A stretch of 64,000 nt of DNA from Streptomyces tardus (GTDB taxonomy: Bacteria; Actinomycetota; Actinomycetes; Streptomycetales; Streptomycetaceae). Positions 51,153 to 58,961 of the stretch are shown in pieces (within the stretch, counting starts at the first letter, position 1; each line of letters starts with the position of its first letter). A program made the translations under genes and the position numbers. The notes beneath the pieces are model-generated. The model did not search any database. It was not told where the DNA came from and was given only the letters and a program-made list of their open reading frames with translations. The DNA lies in NCBI RefSeq assembly GCF_018101125.2, contig NZ_JAELVF020000004.1, positions 186,001 through 250,000 of the forward strand, read 5' to 3'.

Positions 51153-52610
51153 TCAGCTCTCACGCAGCTCGCGCACCGCTTCCTCGACGCGGCGGCCGTA
51201 CTCGGGGTCGGCGGCGCGGAAGTGGGCGAGGTTCTTCTCCACGACGTCGTCGCGGGTCACCTGGGACAGGCCGCCGGCGATGTTCGCGACCAGGCGCTGC
51301 TGCTCGTCCTCGGACATCAACCGGTAGAGCTCACCGGCCTGGTGGAAGTCGTCGTCCTTGGTGTGGGCGACCGGCGCGTGGTTGCCCGTGTGGCCGACAA
51401 GGGCGTACGGGGCGGACAGCGGCTGGTCGCTCTGCACGGGACCCTGGTGGGAGTTGGGCTCGTAGTTCTTGGCGTACCGGCCCTGCGGGTTGGTGGCCAT
51501 CAGGCCGTCGCGGCCGTGGTTCTCGGCGGTGGTGGCCCTGGGCGCGTTGACCGGGAGCTGGGTGTGGTTGACGCCCAGCCGGTAGCGGTGCGCGTCGGCG
51601 TAGGCGAAGAGCCGGCCCTGGAGCATCTTGTCCGGCGAGGGGCCGATGCCGGGGACGAAGTTGTTCGGCGAGAAGGCCGACTGCTCGACCTCGGCGAAGA
51701 CGTTGTCCGGGTTGCGGTCCAGCACCAGGCGGCCGACGCGCTGGAGCGGGTAGTCCGCGTGCGGCCACACCTTGGTGAGGTCGAACGGGTTGAAACGGTA
51801 GTCCGCGGCCTCGGCGGCGGGCATGACCTGCACGTACAGCGTCCAGGACGGGTGCACACCGCGTTCGATCGCCTGGAGCAGATCGGTCTGGTGGCTGTTG
51901 GCGTCCTTGCCGACCTGCTCGGCCGCCTGCTCGCTGCTCAGGCTGCGGACACCCTGGTTGGTCTTGAAGTGGTACTTGACGAAGAACGCCTCGCCGGCCT
52001 CGTTCGTCCACTGGTACGTGTGTGAGCCGTAGCCGTTCATGTGGCGGTAGGAGGCCGGGATGCCGCGGTCGCCCATCAGCCAGGTGACCTGGTGGGTCGC
52101 CTCCGGGGCGTGTGCCCAGAAGTCCCAGACGTTGTCCGGCTCCTGGCGGCCGGTGAACGGGTCGCGCTTCTGCGAGTGGATGAAGTCCGGGAACTTCAGC
52201 GGGTCCTTGATGAAGAACACCGGGGTGTTGTTGCCGACCAGATCGTAGTTGCCCTGCTCGGTGTAGAACTTCAGCGCGAAGCCGCGCGGGTCGCGTACGG
52301 CGTCGGCGCCGCCGAGGCTGTCGGCCACGGTCGAGAAGCGCAGGAACACCTCGGTGCGCTTGCCGATGGTGTCCAGGAAGGCGGCGCGGGTGAACTCCGT
52401 GACGTCGTCGGTCACTTCGAAGTGGCCGTAGGCACCCGAGCCGCGGGCGTGCACGACGCGCTCCGGGATGCGCTCGCGGTTGAAGCGGGCGAGCTTCTCC
52501 AGCAGGTGCTGGTCCTGGAGGAGCAGCGGGCCGCCTGCGCCGGCGGAGGCGGAGTTCTGGTTGTCCGCGACCGGTGCGCCGGACTCGGTCGTCAGGGTTC
52601 GTTGCGCCAT
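51153..52610 (-). CDS. Monofunctional heme catalase
   Basis: ATG 52610 gives 485 residues, the small-subunit clade length. The frame is open to 52865, but that part is promoter. Motifs are RERIPERVVHARGSGAYG (catalytic His), NYDLVGNNTPVFF (catalytic Asn) and LFAYADAHRYRLG with the heme-ligand Tyr. It dismutates H2O2 in the cytoplasm. Its promoter carries the same palindrome as the uricase operon, so it probably clears the peroxide uricase makes. The gene lies between gcl and glxR, within the glyoxylate/purine region. Confidence 0.97.
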   Translation of the reverse strand: MAQRTLTTESGAPVADNQNSASAGAGGPLLLQDQHLLEKLARFNRERIPERVVHARGSGAYGHFEVTDDVTEFTRAAFLDTIGKRTEVFLRFSTVADSLGGADAVRDPRGFALKFYTEQGNYDLVGNNTPVFFIKDPLKFPDFIHSQKRDPFTGRQEPDNVWDFWAHAPEATHQVTWLMGDRGIPASYRHMNGYGSHTYQWTNEAGEAFFVKYHFKTNQGVRSLSSEQAAEQVGKDANSHQTDLLQAIERGVHPSWTLYVQVMPAAEAADYRFNPFDLTKVWPHADYPLQRVGRLVLDRNPDNVFAEVEQSAFSPNNFVPGIGPSPDKMLQGRLFAYADAHRYRLGVNHTQLPVNAPRATTAENHGRDGLMATNPQGRYAKNYEPNSHQGPVQSDQPLSAPYALVGHTGNHAPVAHTKDDDFHQAGELYRLMSEDEQQRLVANIAGGLSQVTRDDVVEKNLAHFRAADPEYGRRVEEAVRELRES

Positions 52611-52640
52611 GTTCTCGGGTTTGACCTTCCGTGCGGGGCT

Positions 52641-52658
52641 GCGGAAGTCAGCTTCCGC
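52641..52658 (-). other. Hairpin in the catalase leader
   Basis: GCGGAAG-TCAG-CTTCCGC is a perfect 7+4+7 inverted repeat between the predicted transcription start and the catalase ATG. It could stabilise the mRNA or be a protein site. Confidence 0.5.
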
Positions 52659-52666
52659 GGATTGGG

Positions 52667-52709
52667 AGCGTATGGACGGCTGCCGCGATGCGTCAACAGT
52701 TTGTTGAAA
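52667..52709 (-). promoter_or_regulatory. Catalase promoter with TCAACA-N3-TGTTGA operator
   Basis: On the minus strand the -35 is TTGACG (52696-52691) and the -10 TACGCT (52672-52667), 18 bases apart. The -35 is part of TTTCAACAAACTGTTGACG (52709-52691), which contains the perfect inverted repeat TCAACA-N3-TGTTGA. The uricase promoter has the same element. Confidence 0.85.
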
Positions 52710-52710
52710 T

Positions 52711-52765
52711 TCCGGATGGCGGCGCCTTGGGCGCGACAGGACAGTTGTCGGCGCCGCCATCCGGA
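52711..52765. terminator. 16-bp perfect hairpin upstream of catalase
   Basis: TCCGGATGGCGGCGCC (52711-52726) and its exact complement (52750-52765) enclose a 23-base loop. It probably ends the glxR transcript before it reaches the catalase promoter. Confidence 0.65.
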
Positions 52766-53160
52766 GATCGGGGGCGGAATCCGCGCAGCGGGCAGTGCCG
52801 GCGCGGGGCGTCGGTTGCGCTGTGCGGCACCGCAGGGCCTCGGGCCGAGCGGTGCGGACACGCACGTGGAGGGCGCGTCGCGTACGGGCGGCTCAGTGCG
52901 GACGCTCTCGTCGCGGGCGACATCTCGCGGGCGATCTCAACGTCCGTACGGGCGAGGCGGTCGGGCCCCTGCCGGGCGCGGCGGCGCGGCGGAGGTGGTG
53001 CGGATCGGGAGGTGGCAGTGGCCTGCCAGGAGCTGCGTGCGGTGCCGGAACCCCTGGGGGTACGGGCGCTCCCGGCGGTGCGGGAGCTACGGCCGCTCCG
53101 AGCGGTACGGGCGGCGCTTCCAGTGCTTCGAGGGCTACCGGCCGCGCGGGCTCGTGCGGC
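52766..53160. other. Gap with repeated GTACGGGCG word
   Basis: No credible gene. GTACGGGCG occurs four times, at 52882, 52946, 53060 and 53105. This CGTACGGGC-like word is also scattered through other gaps of the window, so it is probably a background habit of this genome. Confidence 0.55.
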
Positions 53161-54060
53161 TCAGACGGCGTCGCCGGAGAGCCGCTCCACCGAGCGCAGC
53201 AGCGCCGAGTGGTCGAGCCCGCCGTCGCCCTGCGCGCGCAGCGAGGCCACCAGCTGGGCGACGACGGCGCCGACCGGCAGCGAGGCCCCCACGCTGCGGG
53301 CGGCGTCGGTGACGATGCCCATGTCCTTGTGGTGCAGGTCGATGCGGAAGCCGGGCTTGAAGTCCCGCTTCTTGAAGTTCTCCTTCTTGCGCTCCAGCAC
53401 CGTCGAGCCGGCGAGGCCGCCCGCCAGTACGTCCAGCGCCGCGTCCAGGTCCACCCCGGACTTCTCCAGGAAGACCACGGCCTCCGCACACGCCTGGATG
53501 TTGACCGCCACGATCAGCTGGTTGGCGGCCTTGACCGTCTGGCCGCTGCCGTGCGGGCCGCAGAGGATGACCGTCCTGCCCAGCGCGTCGAAGATCGGCT
53601 TCACCCGGTCGAAGTCGGCCCGTTCGCCGCCGACCATGATGGAGAGCACGGCCTCGACCGCACCGGCCTCGCCGCCGGAGACCGGGGCGTCCAGCACCGA
53701 CAGTCCCTTGTCCGCCCGGGCGGCGGCCTCGGCGACGGCGATCGAGGTCTGCGGGGTGATCGAGGACATGTCGATGATCGTGGCGCCGTGACGGGCGTGC
53801 GCGAGAACGCCGTCCTCGCCCAGGATCACGGTCTTCACCTGCGGGTCCGCGGGAACCATGGTGATCACCACGTCCGCATCCGCCACTGCTTCGGCGATCG
53901 AGGAGGCCGGGGTGCCGCCGCTGGCGGAGAGCCGGTCGAGCTTCTCCTTCTCCAGGGTGAAGCCGGTGACCGGGTAGCCGGCCTTGAGCAGGTTCTCTGC
54001 CATGGGGGAGCCCATGATGCCCAGGCCTATCCAGGCGATCCGGGGAAGTTCGTTGCTCAT
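53161..54060 (-). CDS. glxR: 2-hydroxy-3-oxopropionate (tartronate semialdehyde) reductase
   Basis: The 299-residue protein from ATG 54060 has the Rossmann motif IAWIGLGIMGSPMAENLLKAGY, the substrate motif DAPVSGGEAGA, the catalytic Lys in TVKAANQLIV and HHKDMGI near the C-terminus. These place it in the beta-hydroxyacid dehydrogenase family; next to hyi and near gcl, the tartronate semialdehyde reductase role is well supported. It reduces the Gcl product to D-glycerate with NAD(P)H. It follows hyi after 236 bases on the same strand and is probably cotranscribed. Confidence 0.95.
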   Translation of the reverse strand: MSNELPRIAWIGLGIMGSPMAENLLKAGYPVTGFTLEKEKLDRLSASGGTPASSIAEAVADADVVITMVPADPQVKTVILGEDGVLAHARHGATIIDMSSITPQTSIAVAEAAARADKGLSVLDAPVSGGEAGAVEAVLSIMVGGERADFDRVKPIFDALGRTVILCGPHGSGQTVKAANQLIVAVNIQACAEAVVFLEKSGVDLDAALDVLAGGLAGSTVLERKKENFKKRDFKPGFRIDLHHKDMGIVTDAARSVGASLPVGAVVAQLVASLRAQGDGGLDHSALLRSVERLSGDAV

Positions 54061-54296
54061 GTGTGCCGTTGCCTTTCGTGTGGTGCCGCCCGGGTCCCCC
54101 GGACGCGCGGCCGTCCCGCCGCGCGCCCGGAAGTCGCCCCCGGGCAGGGGGAGTTCGGGGTTGACGCCCCTCCCGGAACGACACCGCTCGCCGAGCGAGC
54201 CCTGTTCGCGGGTTCTCTGGGCGAGTCCTCTTCGTGAGTCCTCTGCGCGGTTCCCGGCGGGCGTCCTGCGGGGGAGGTGCCGATCTCGGTGAGACG

Positions 54297-55136
54297 TCAG
54301 CGAGCGGCGCGCAGCGGGGCCGGGAGCCAGGCGAAGGAGCCGGCGCTCGGAGCGTCGCCCGGCTTGTACTCCAGGCCGACCCAGCCCTCGTAGCCCGCCT
54401 GCCGCAACTGCCGCAGCAGATCGGCGAAGTCCAGGTCACCGGTGCCGGGTGCGCCGCGCCCGGGGCAGTCGGCGATCTGCACATGGCCGGTGACGGCGGT
54501 GTGCCGGTCGATGACCTCGGCGAGGTTCTCGCCGTTCATCGCCAGGTGGTAGAGGTCCATCAGGAACTTGGCGTTGCCCAGTCCGGTGGCGGCGTTCACC
54601 TGCTCGACGAGGTCGACCGCGGCCTTGGAGCTGACCAGCGGGCAGTGCGGCGACTCGGTCTCGTTGAGCGCCTCGATCAGGAGAACGGCACCGATCCGGT
54701 CCGCCGCGCGGGCGGCCAGCGTCAGGTTCTCCAGCGCCAGTGCGTCCTGCTCGGCGGGGTCCGCGTCCGGTGTGCGGTTGCCGTAGAGCGCGTTGAGCGC
54801 CCGGCAGCCGACGGAGGCGGCGAAGTCGGCGACGACGTCCACGTTCTTCCGGAACTTCTCCGACTCCTCGCCGGGGAGCGAGAGTGCGCCCCGGTCGGGG
54901 CCGGGGAGCTGTCCGGCGTAGAAGTTCAGGCCCGTCAGCTGGACCTCTGCGTCTTCCAACGCCTCGCGCAGCGCGTCGAGTTCGGCCCGGTCGGGCGTGG
55001 GGTTGTCCGGCCACGGCCACCACAGCTCGACCGCGGTGAAGCCGGCCGCGCGTGCAGCAGCGGGACGCTCCAGCAGGGGGAGCTCGGTGAAGAGGATCGA
55101 GAGGTTGACCGTGAAGCGGGTATCCGTGAAGCCCAT
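54297..55136 (-). CDS. hyi: Hydroxypyruvate isomerase
   Basis: The 279-residue TIM-barrel protein from ATG 55136 (GGAAGGAG upstream) has FTVNLSILFTELPLLERPAAARAAGFTAVELWWPW, LLIEALNETESPH and QIADCPGRGAPGTGDLDF, typical of Hyi. The metal-binding Glu, Asp and His residues of the xylose-isomerase-like fold are in place. It interconverts hydroxypyruvate and tartronate semialdehyde, linking Gcl and GlxR. Its promoter contains a consensus -35 (TTGACA) and two 15-bp operators matching those before gcl. It is divergent from a pair of small conserved genes. Confidence 0.95.
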   Translation of the reverse strand: MGFTDTRFTVNLSILFTELPLLERPAAARAAGFTAVELWWPWPDNPTPDRAELDALREALEDAEVQLTGLNFYAGQLPGPDRGALSLPGEESEKFRKNVDVVADFAASVGCRALNALYGNRTPDADPAEQDALALENLTLAARAADRIGAVLLIEALNETESPHCPLVSSKAAVDLVEQVNAATGLGNAKFLMDLYHLAMNGENLAEVIDRHTAVTGHVQIADCPGRGAPGTGDLDFADLLRQLRQAGYEGWVGLEYKPGDAPSAGSFAWLPAPLRAAR

Positions 55137-55151
55137 GAGGTCGAACGCTCC

Positions 55152-55216
55152 TTCCGTATGGCGGAAGTGTTTTTCTATGTGGTGGAAGATTGCAGCGAGG
55201 TCGAGTGTGCTGTCAA
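55152..55216 (-). promoter_or_regulatory. hyi promoter with two 15-bp operators
   Basis: TTCCGTATGGCGGAA (55152-55166) and TTCTATGTGGTGGAA (55173-55187) start 21 bases apart, as in the gcl promoter. On the minus strand -35 is TTGACA (55216-55211) and -10 CAATCT (55192-55187), 18 bases apart, so the sites lie at and just after the -10. Confidence 0.75.
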
Positions 55217-55269
55217 GGGGTCCGTCTGGATTGTCCGTTCTGGGTGGTGGCGGCGCCGGGGGCGCGCGG

Positions 55270-55275
55270 TACCTT
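55270..55275 (+). promoter_or_regulatory. -10 box of a probable leaderless gene
   Basis: TACCTT ends six bases before GTG 55282, with no ribosome site between. The layout matches the BrkB genes at 11.5 and 13.0 kb. Confidence 0.45.
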
Positions 55276-55281
55276 GAGCGC

Positions 55282-55545
55282 GTGCGATTGAAAGTGGAGT
55301 TCACGACCGAGCCGTTCGATCTGGACGAGGCGCCCCGGCACGCCGTGGTGGCCCGCGAGATCGCGCAGAACGCCGATCTGGACGCCGTCGACGTCGGCCC
55401 CTTCGGCAACACGGCCGAGGGCGGGGCGGACGAGGTGCTGGCGGTGGTTCAGTCGCTGCTGCGCAGGAGCCTGGACGCGGGTGCGGACCGCATCTCCCTC
55501 CAGGTCACCGTGGTGGACTCGGAGCAAGGAGAGCGTGAGGCATGA
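55282..55545 (+). CDS. Small conserved hypothetical protein
   Basis: The 87-residue protein from GTG 55282 starts RLKVEFTTEPFDLDEAPRHAVVAREIAQNADLDAVDVGPFGNTAEG and continues with an amphipathic helix (ADEVLAVVQSLLRRSLDAGADRISLQVTVV). I do not recognise a domain. It looks like a thiamine-binding-type ferredoxin-like fold (DUF-type small alpha/beta), which is a guess. It overlaps the next gene by four bases (ATGA), so the two act together, and it is divergent from hyi across the operator region. Confidence 0.8.
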   Translation: MRLKVEFTTEPFDLDEAPRHAVVAREIAQNADLDAVDVGPFGNTAEGGADEVLAVVQSLLRRSLDAGADRISLQVTVVDSEQGEREA

Positions 55546-55913
55546 GCGGGGCGGGGGAGCACCCGTTCGCCGCGGCCGTCAAGCCGCTGGTGGACGCCAT
55601 GGGCGGCGAGATAGTCGGCCCGCAGGAGGCGAGCGGCGACGATGTCGTGCTGAGCTGGGAGGGCGAGGAGGTGCTCGCCGTACGGCTGCCGCACCTCTCG
55701 GACTCGCTGGACCATCTGCTGGTCGACCTGGAGCGGCGGCACGGCATGCCGCTCAAGGACCTGGACCGCAAGACCAAGCAGTCCGTGGTGCGCATCCTGG
55801 AGACCCGGGGCGCTTTCACCGTGCGCCACGGCGTCGAGACGGTCGCCACCGCACTCGGCGTCAGCCGGTTCACCGTCTACAACTACATCAACCGCGACAA
55901 CGGCTCCAAGTAG
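55542..55913 (+). CDS. Small helix-turn-helix protein
   Basis: The 123-residue protein starts at ATG 55542 inside the previous stop. The first two thirds are an alpha/beta segment (HPFAAAVKPLVDAMGGEIVGP, VLAVRLPHLSDSLDHLL). The C-terminal 45 residues form a Fis-like helix-turn-helix (DRKTKQSVVRILETRGAF, VETVATALGVSRFTVYNYINRD). It may be a transcription factor for the divergent hyi-glxR genes or for purine/glyoxylate use more widely. Its small partner gene directly upstream could be a sensor or co-factor. Family knowledge here is thin. Confidence 0.82.
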   Translation: MSGAGEHPFAAAVKPLVDAMGGEIVGPQEASGDDVVLSWEGEEVLAVRLPHLSDSLDHLLVDLERRHGMPLKDLDRKTKQSVVRILETRGAFTVRHGVETVATALGVSRFTVYNYINRDNGSK

Positions 55914-56093
55914 CCCCACCCGCCCGGCAGTTGGTCCGCGCCGGTGCGGCTTCGGCTTCGACCGGCGCGAGCGCGGTACGTCCCAGTGTGGGCCCCGGCG
56001 CGCGGGTGAGGGACTCGCCTCGAAGTCATCCCATCGGTCGTGAAGACGCCTCCGGATTCTGCAACCGGCCGGAACCCGGGGGCGGTTGGGGCG

Positions 56094-56738
56094 TCACCAG
56101 ACGGGTCTGTCGGAACGCTCCCACAGGGCCGTCACGTGGCCGGCGAACCGATCGAAGAGGCCGTCCTCCGTGAGTCGTCGCAGATGGAGCGTCGGGCTCT
56201 CGTGTCCCAGCAGCGAGGAAAGGTGCGGTGTCACCAGCATCTGGTCGTCGAACCGGAACACCGAGAGAGCCACGTGTTGGTCGCTGAACCGCGCCTGCAC
56301 ACAGGGCAGTTCTCTGAGTGCTTCCAGTGCGCCGAGAGTGATCCGGATGCGCGTCGTCAGTGTCAGGGGTACGTTCTCCACGGCTTCCCGGTCCCGGGTG
56401 ACCCGACTGTCCGGGTCTCCGATCAGGAACCGCACCTCGCAGCCGGACTCTGCCTTCTCGCGGAGGCGTTCCGTCAATCGCGGTTGCTCCTGCCAGATGA
56501 AGTAGTTCGTGTATCCGGCGTACTCGATGACGTTCTCCGCCTGGTCCACAAGGCTTGTCCAGACCGACGTGGGGCACGCGTTCCGGTACGGGTACGTAGC
56601 CACCACCTCGCGATCCGAGCCGCTCTTCGCTGCCTGCCTCACCCTGGACGGCCACAACACGGCAGCGCTCACCCCCACGACGGTTGCCACGGCCTCTCTC
56701 GTTCGCGGGTGTGGTACCCGGAACCTCGCAGTCTTCAA
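56094..56738 (-). CDS. Stand-alone DUF5919 (PLD-like) protein, possibly N-terminally truncated
   Basis: The longest start is TTG 56738, giving 214 residues. Residues about 48-210 (VVATYPYRNACPTSVW, VIEYAGYTNYF, VRFLIGDPDS, VFRFDDQMLVTPH, LHLRRL) match the DUF5919 domain that in actinomycetes usually follows an XRE helix-turn-helix. Here the front part (TREAVATVVGVSAAVLWPSRV) resembles only the end of such a helix-turn-helix, and the upstream frame has no start, so the gene may be truncated. A 29-codon frame with a good ribosome site overlaps its start (TTGA). Its role, perhaps sensing in a regulatory network, is unknown. Confidence 0.7.
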   Translation of the reverse strand: MKTARFRVPHPRTREAVATVVGVSAAVLWPSRVRQAAKSGSDREVVATYPYRNACPTSVWTSLVDQAENVIEYAGYTNYFIWQEQPRLTERLREKAESGCEVRFLIGDPDSRVTRDREAVENVPLTLTTRIRITLGALEALRELPCVQARFSDQHVALSVFRFDDQMLVTPHLSSLLGHESPTLHLRRLTEDGLFDRFAGHVTALWERSDRPVW

Positions 56739-56824
56739 CAGCTCGCGATATCGAGTGATTGTGCGGGGAGGTCGGTGGCCGTTCCCGGTGGTGGTGCTCG
56801 GAGCTTCGGCGCGCTCGCGCTCAC
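56735..56824 (-). CDS. 29-codon frame overlapping the DUF5919 start
   Basis: GTG 56824 follows GGAGG at six bases. The frame (SASAPKLRAPPPGTATDLP...) ends in TGA that overlaps TTG 56738 by four bases. The peptide is not recognisable; the ribosome site and overlap suggest translational coupling, but chance is possible. Confidence 0.3.
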   Translation of the reverse strand: MSASAPKLRAPPPGTATDLPAQSLDIASC

Positions 56825-56895
56825 CAGGCCCTCCGCAGCCGCTCTCGGGCCGGCACGCCTGCTCAGAAGTCGGCGTGGCGGCTGACTCGCTTCGG

Positions 56896-58077
56896 TCAGC
56901 GGAGTCCGGACTTCCTGGCCATGGCGGACAGGCCCGGCCTCGCTCGTTGGTGCGCGATCAGCATGACCCGGAGCACCTCGCGTGCCATGGGGTGCAGTCG
57001 TGTCATCTCGGGGGCCACTCCGAAGGCGGCGCCGAGCGATTCCTCGGCGCCACCGTAGTCGCCGAGGGCGAGACGGGCCCTGGCCGCGTCAATGTGCAGG
57101 CGGCCCAGGCGGTTCGGTCGAAGTCCTTTGGGCGGCTGGGCGGAGAACGGTTCCGCCATCTCCCACGCCCGGTCCGGCTGGCCGAGCTCCACGCGCGCCG
57201 CGAGCTCGTACAGCGCGGTGTTCCCCGGGCCGAAGGTCAGGTTGTGGAGCAGGCGGTCCTCGGGCAGTTGCTCGGCCAAGCCCTTGGCCACGTTCAGGTG
57301 GGATTCCGTGGCCGCGCGGTCGCGGTGTCGCGAGGCCAGCACCACGCCTCGCAGATGCAGCGAGCCGAGGATGATCACCGATGCGCTGCCGCGGGTGGAG
57401 GCGCCTTCGAAGGCGGTGATGGCCCGGTCGACTATCGCCAGTCCGTCCGCGTAGTCTCCGGCGCTTTGGTGAACTCCCGCCTCGTTCCAAGCGGTTGCCG
57501 CCTCTGCCGCGGGGTTCCAGGTGCGGGAGGAGGCCCATGACTGCCGGGACACGATGGTCTCGGCCAGGTCCGCCTGGCCAAGCCGGTGGGCCACGGCGAA
57601 GGCGCACCCGTACACGTCCGCCACGCGGGCCCAGGCCTTCGCGTCCCCACTCGCGGTGAACGCGGAGGCCGTCACCTGGCCGAGGAGGGTCGGAAGCAGT
57701 TCGAGCAGTTCGCCGTAGCGGGTGTCGGACCGCAGGGCGGAGGCTTTCGCCAGGTTGCCTGCCAGCACCTCCGGTTCAGGAGCGTCCTCCCGGGGGAGGG
57801 TGTGCCGCCTGACGGCGCCTCGCAGGGCGTTGAGCTGTGTCTCCAGCTCTTCGGGTTCCGTGTACGGGCTTCCGTTGAGGCGTCCGGTGCTGACACCCAG
57901 GGCCCTGGCAATCGCCGCGACGACCGGTGGTGTCGCGGCCCGGTCTCCTCGTTCGATCTTCCGGAGCAGCGACACCGATACGCCGGCTCTGGCCGCCAGG
58001 GTCTCCTGGCCGATTCCGCGCGCTCTGCGCAGGACGGCGATGTTGTCGCCCGCCGCAGGCTTCGTGCGATCCATCAC
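56896..58077 (-). CDS. XRE-family regulator with TPR-like C-terminal domain
   Basis: The 393-residue protein (GTG 58077, with ATG 58074 next) has an XRE helix-turn-helix at residues about 10-70 (NIAVLRRARGIGQETLAARAGVSVSLLRKIERGDR). About 300 residues of helical repeats follow (ADLAETIVSRQSWASSRTWNPAAEAATAWNEAGVHQSAGDYADGLAIVDRAITAFEG, LGQPDRAWEMAEPF). It resembles the streptomycete regulators that bind small partner proteins or peptides. It is divergent from two small genes at 58.3-58.8 kb that are the likely partners or targets. Confidence 0.88.
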   Translation of the reverse strand: MMDRTKPAAGDNIAVLRRARGIGQETLAARAGVSVSLLRKIERGDRAATPPVVAAIARALGVSTGRLNGSPYTEPEELETQLNALRGAVRRHTLPREDAPEPEVLAGNLAKASALRSDTRYGELLELLPTLLGQVTASAFTASGDAKAWARVADVYGCAFAVAHRLGQADLAETIVSRQSWASSRTWNPAAEAATAWNEAGVHQSAGDYADGLAIVDRAITAFEGASTRGSASVIILGSLHLRGVVLASRHRDRAATESHLNVAKGLAEQLPEDRLLHNLTFGPGNTALYELAARVELGQPDRAWEMAEPFSAQPPKGLRPNRLGRLHIDAARARLALGDYGGAEESLGAAFGVAPEMTRLHPMAREVLRVMLIAHQRARPGLSAMARKSGLR

Positions 58078-58271
58078 TCCACTGTGCCAGGCATCCCCGG
58101 TCGAGGGGAGGCGGCAACCGCGCCTGGCGCCGGTGCAGTTGAGAGTGTGTCAGCCGAGTGTCAACTGATCTTGAAGATCGGTCGTTGAGTGTGGTGTCGA
58201 GATGAGAACGAAGACCCCGCGACTGCGCGAACAGTCCGGGGCGTGGCCAACTACCTGACTGGGGTGTTGAC

Positions 58272-58502
58272 ATGGCCGATCGTATCGAACGGTTGGTGGG
58301 GCGGCTGGTGCCGCTTGTGGACGGGTGTGTGCCGGGTTCGGCGGTGGAGGTGGCCGTGGGCGGGTCGGTGTACGACCTGCGGGCGGAGCGGGTGGGGGTG
58401 GTGCAGCAGGAGGAATGCGGTCTCGTGTGGTTGCGTCCGCCCGGCGGTGGCCGCGAGTGGGAGACGCGGCGCGAGGACCTGTGCGCGGTGGTGGAGCGGT
58501 GA
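58272..58502 (+). CDS. Small hypothetical protein
   Basis: The 76-residue protein from ATG 58272 reads MADRIERLVGRLVPLVDGC, then a beta-rich part (SAVEVAVGGSVYDLRAERVGVV, CGLVWLRPPGG) and ends CAVVER. It overlaps the following frame by four bases (GTGA). It is divergent from the XRE-TPR regulator, in the way small partner genes often sit by such regulators. I do not recognise a family. Confidence 0.7.
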   Translation: MADRIERLVGRLVPLVDGCVPGSAVEVAVGGSVYDLRAERVGVVQQEECGLVWLRPPGGGREWETRREDLCAVVER

Positions 58503-58788
58503 TTGCCGAGGGGCATCGCGCGAGTGCGCGGTGTGCGGCGGAGCGGCTGTGCGGGCTCCTCGGGCAGGCGCGGGGATCGTTTCGCCGGGGCTGGCGGTCG
58601 AGCCGTCTGTCTGGGAACTGCCGGGCGAGGGGGCGGTGCGGGTGGTGGAGTTGGGCCAGGTGCTGCCGGAGGTGGCGCATCTGATCGCCGATCTGCTGGA
58701 GGACGGGTTGCAGGCGCGCAGGGCGCCGCTGCGACACCGCCTGTACGAGGTGAACACCCGTACCCGGCGGCGGGGTGAGCTGCTGTGA
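58499..58788 (+). pseudogene. Frameshifted small gene coupled to 58272
   Basis: GTG 58499 overlaps the previous stop and encodes VIAEGHRASARCAAERLCGLLGQAR in one frame. A protein-like sequence then continues in another frame: GLAVEPSVWELPGEGAVRV, VELGQVLPEVAHLIADLLED and GLQARRAPLRHRLYEV, down to a stop at 58786-58788. Neither frame alone looks like a whole protein; a one-base change near 58570-58600 would join them to about 95 residues. A sequencing error is the other explanation. Confidence 0.6.
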
Positions 58789-58961
58789 CGGGTGCTGGCG
58801 GCGCGCCGGCGAAGGACCCGGTGCCGCCGGTGACCCGCGGACGGGCGGACGGGCGGGTTCGGCGGCTCTGACCTGCGCGGATGCTTGGGGCGAGGCGTTG
58901 CGGTGCGGCGGTGGTGGCGGTCTCCGGCCGGTCGGTGGGGCGGAGAAACCCCGAGACGAAC

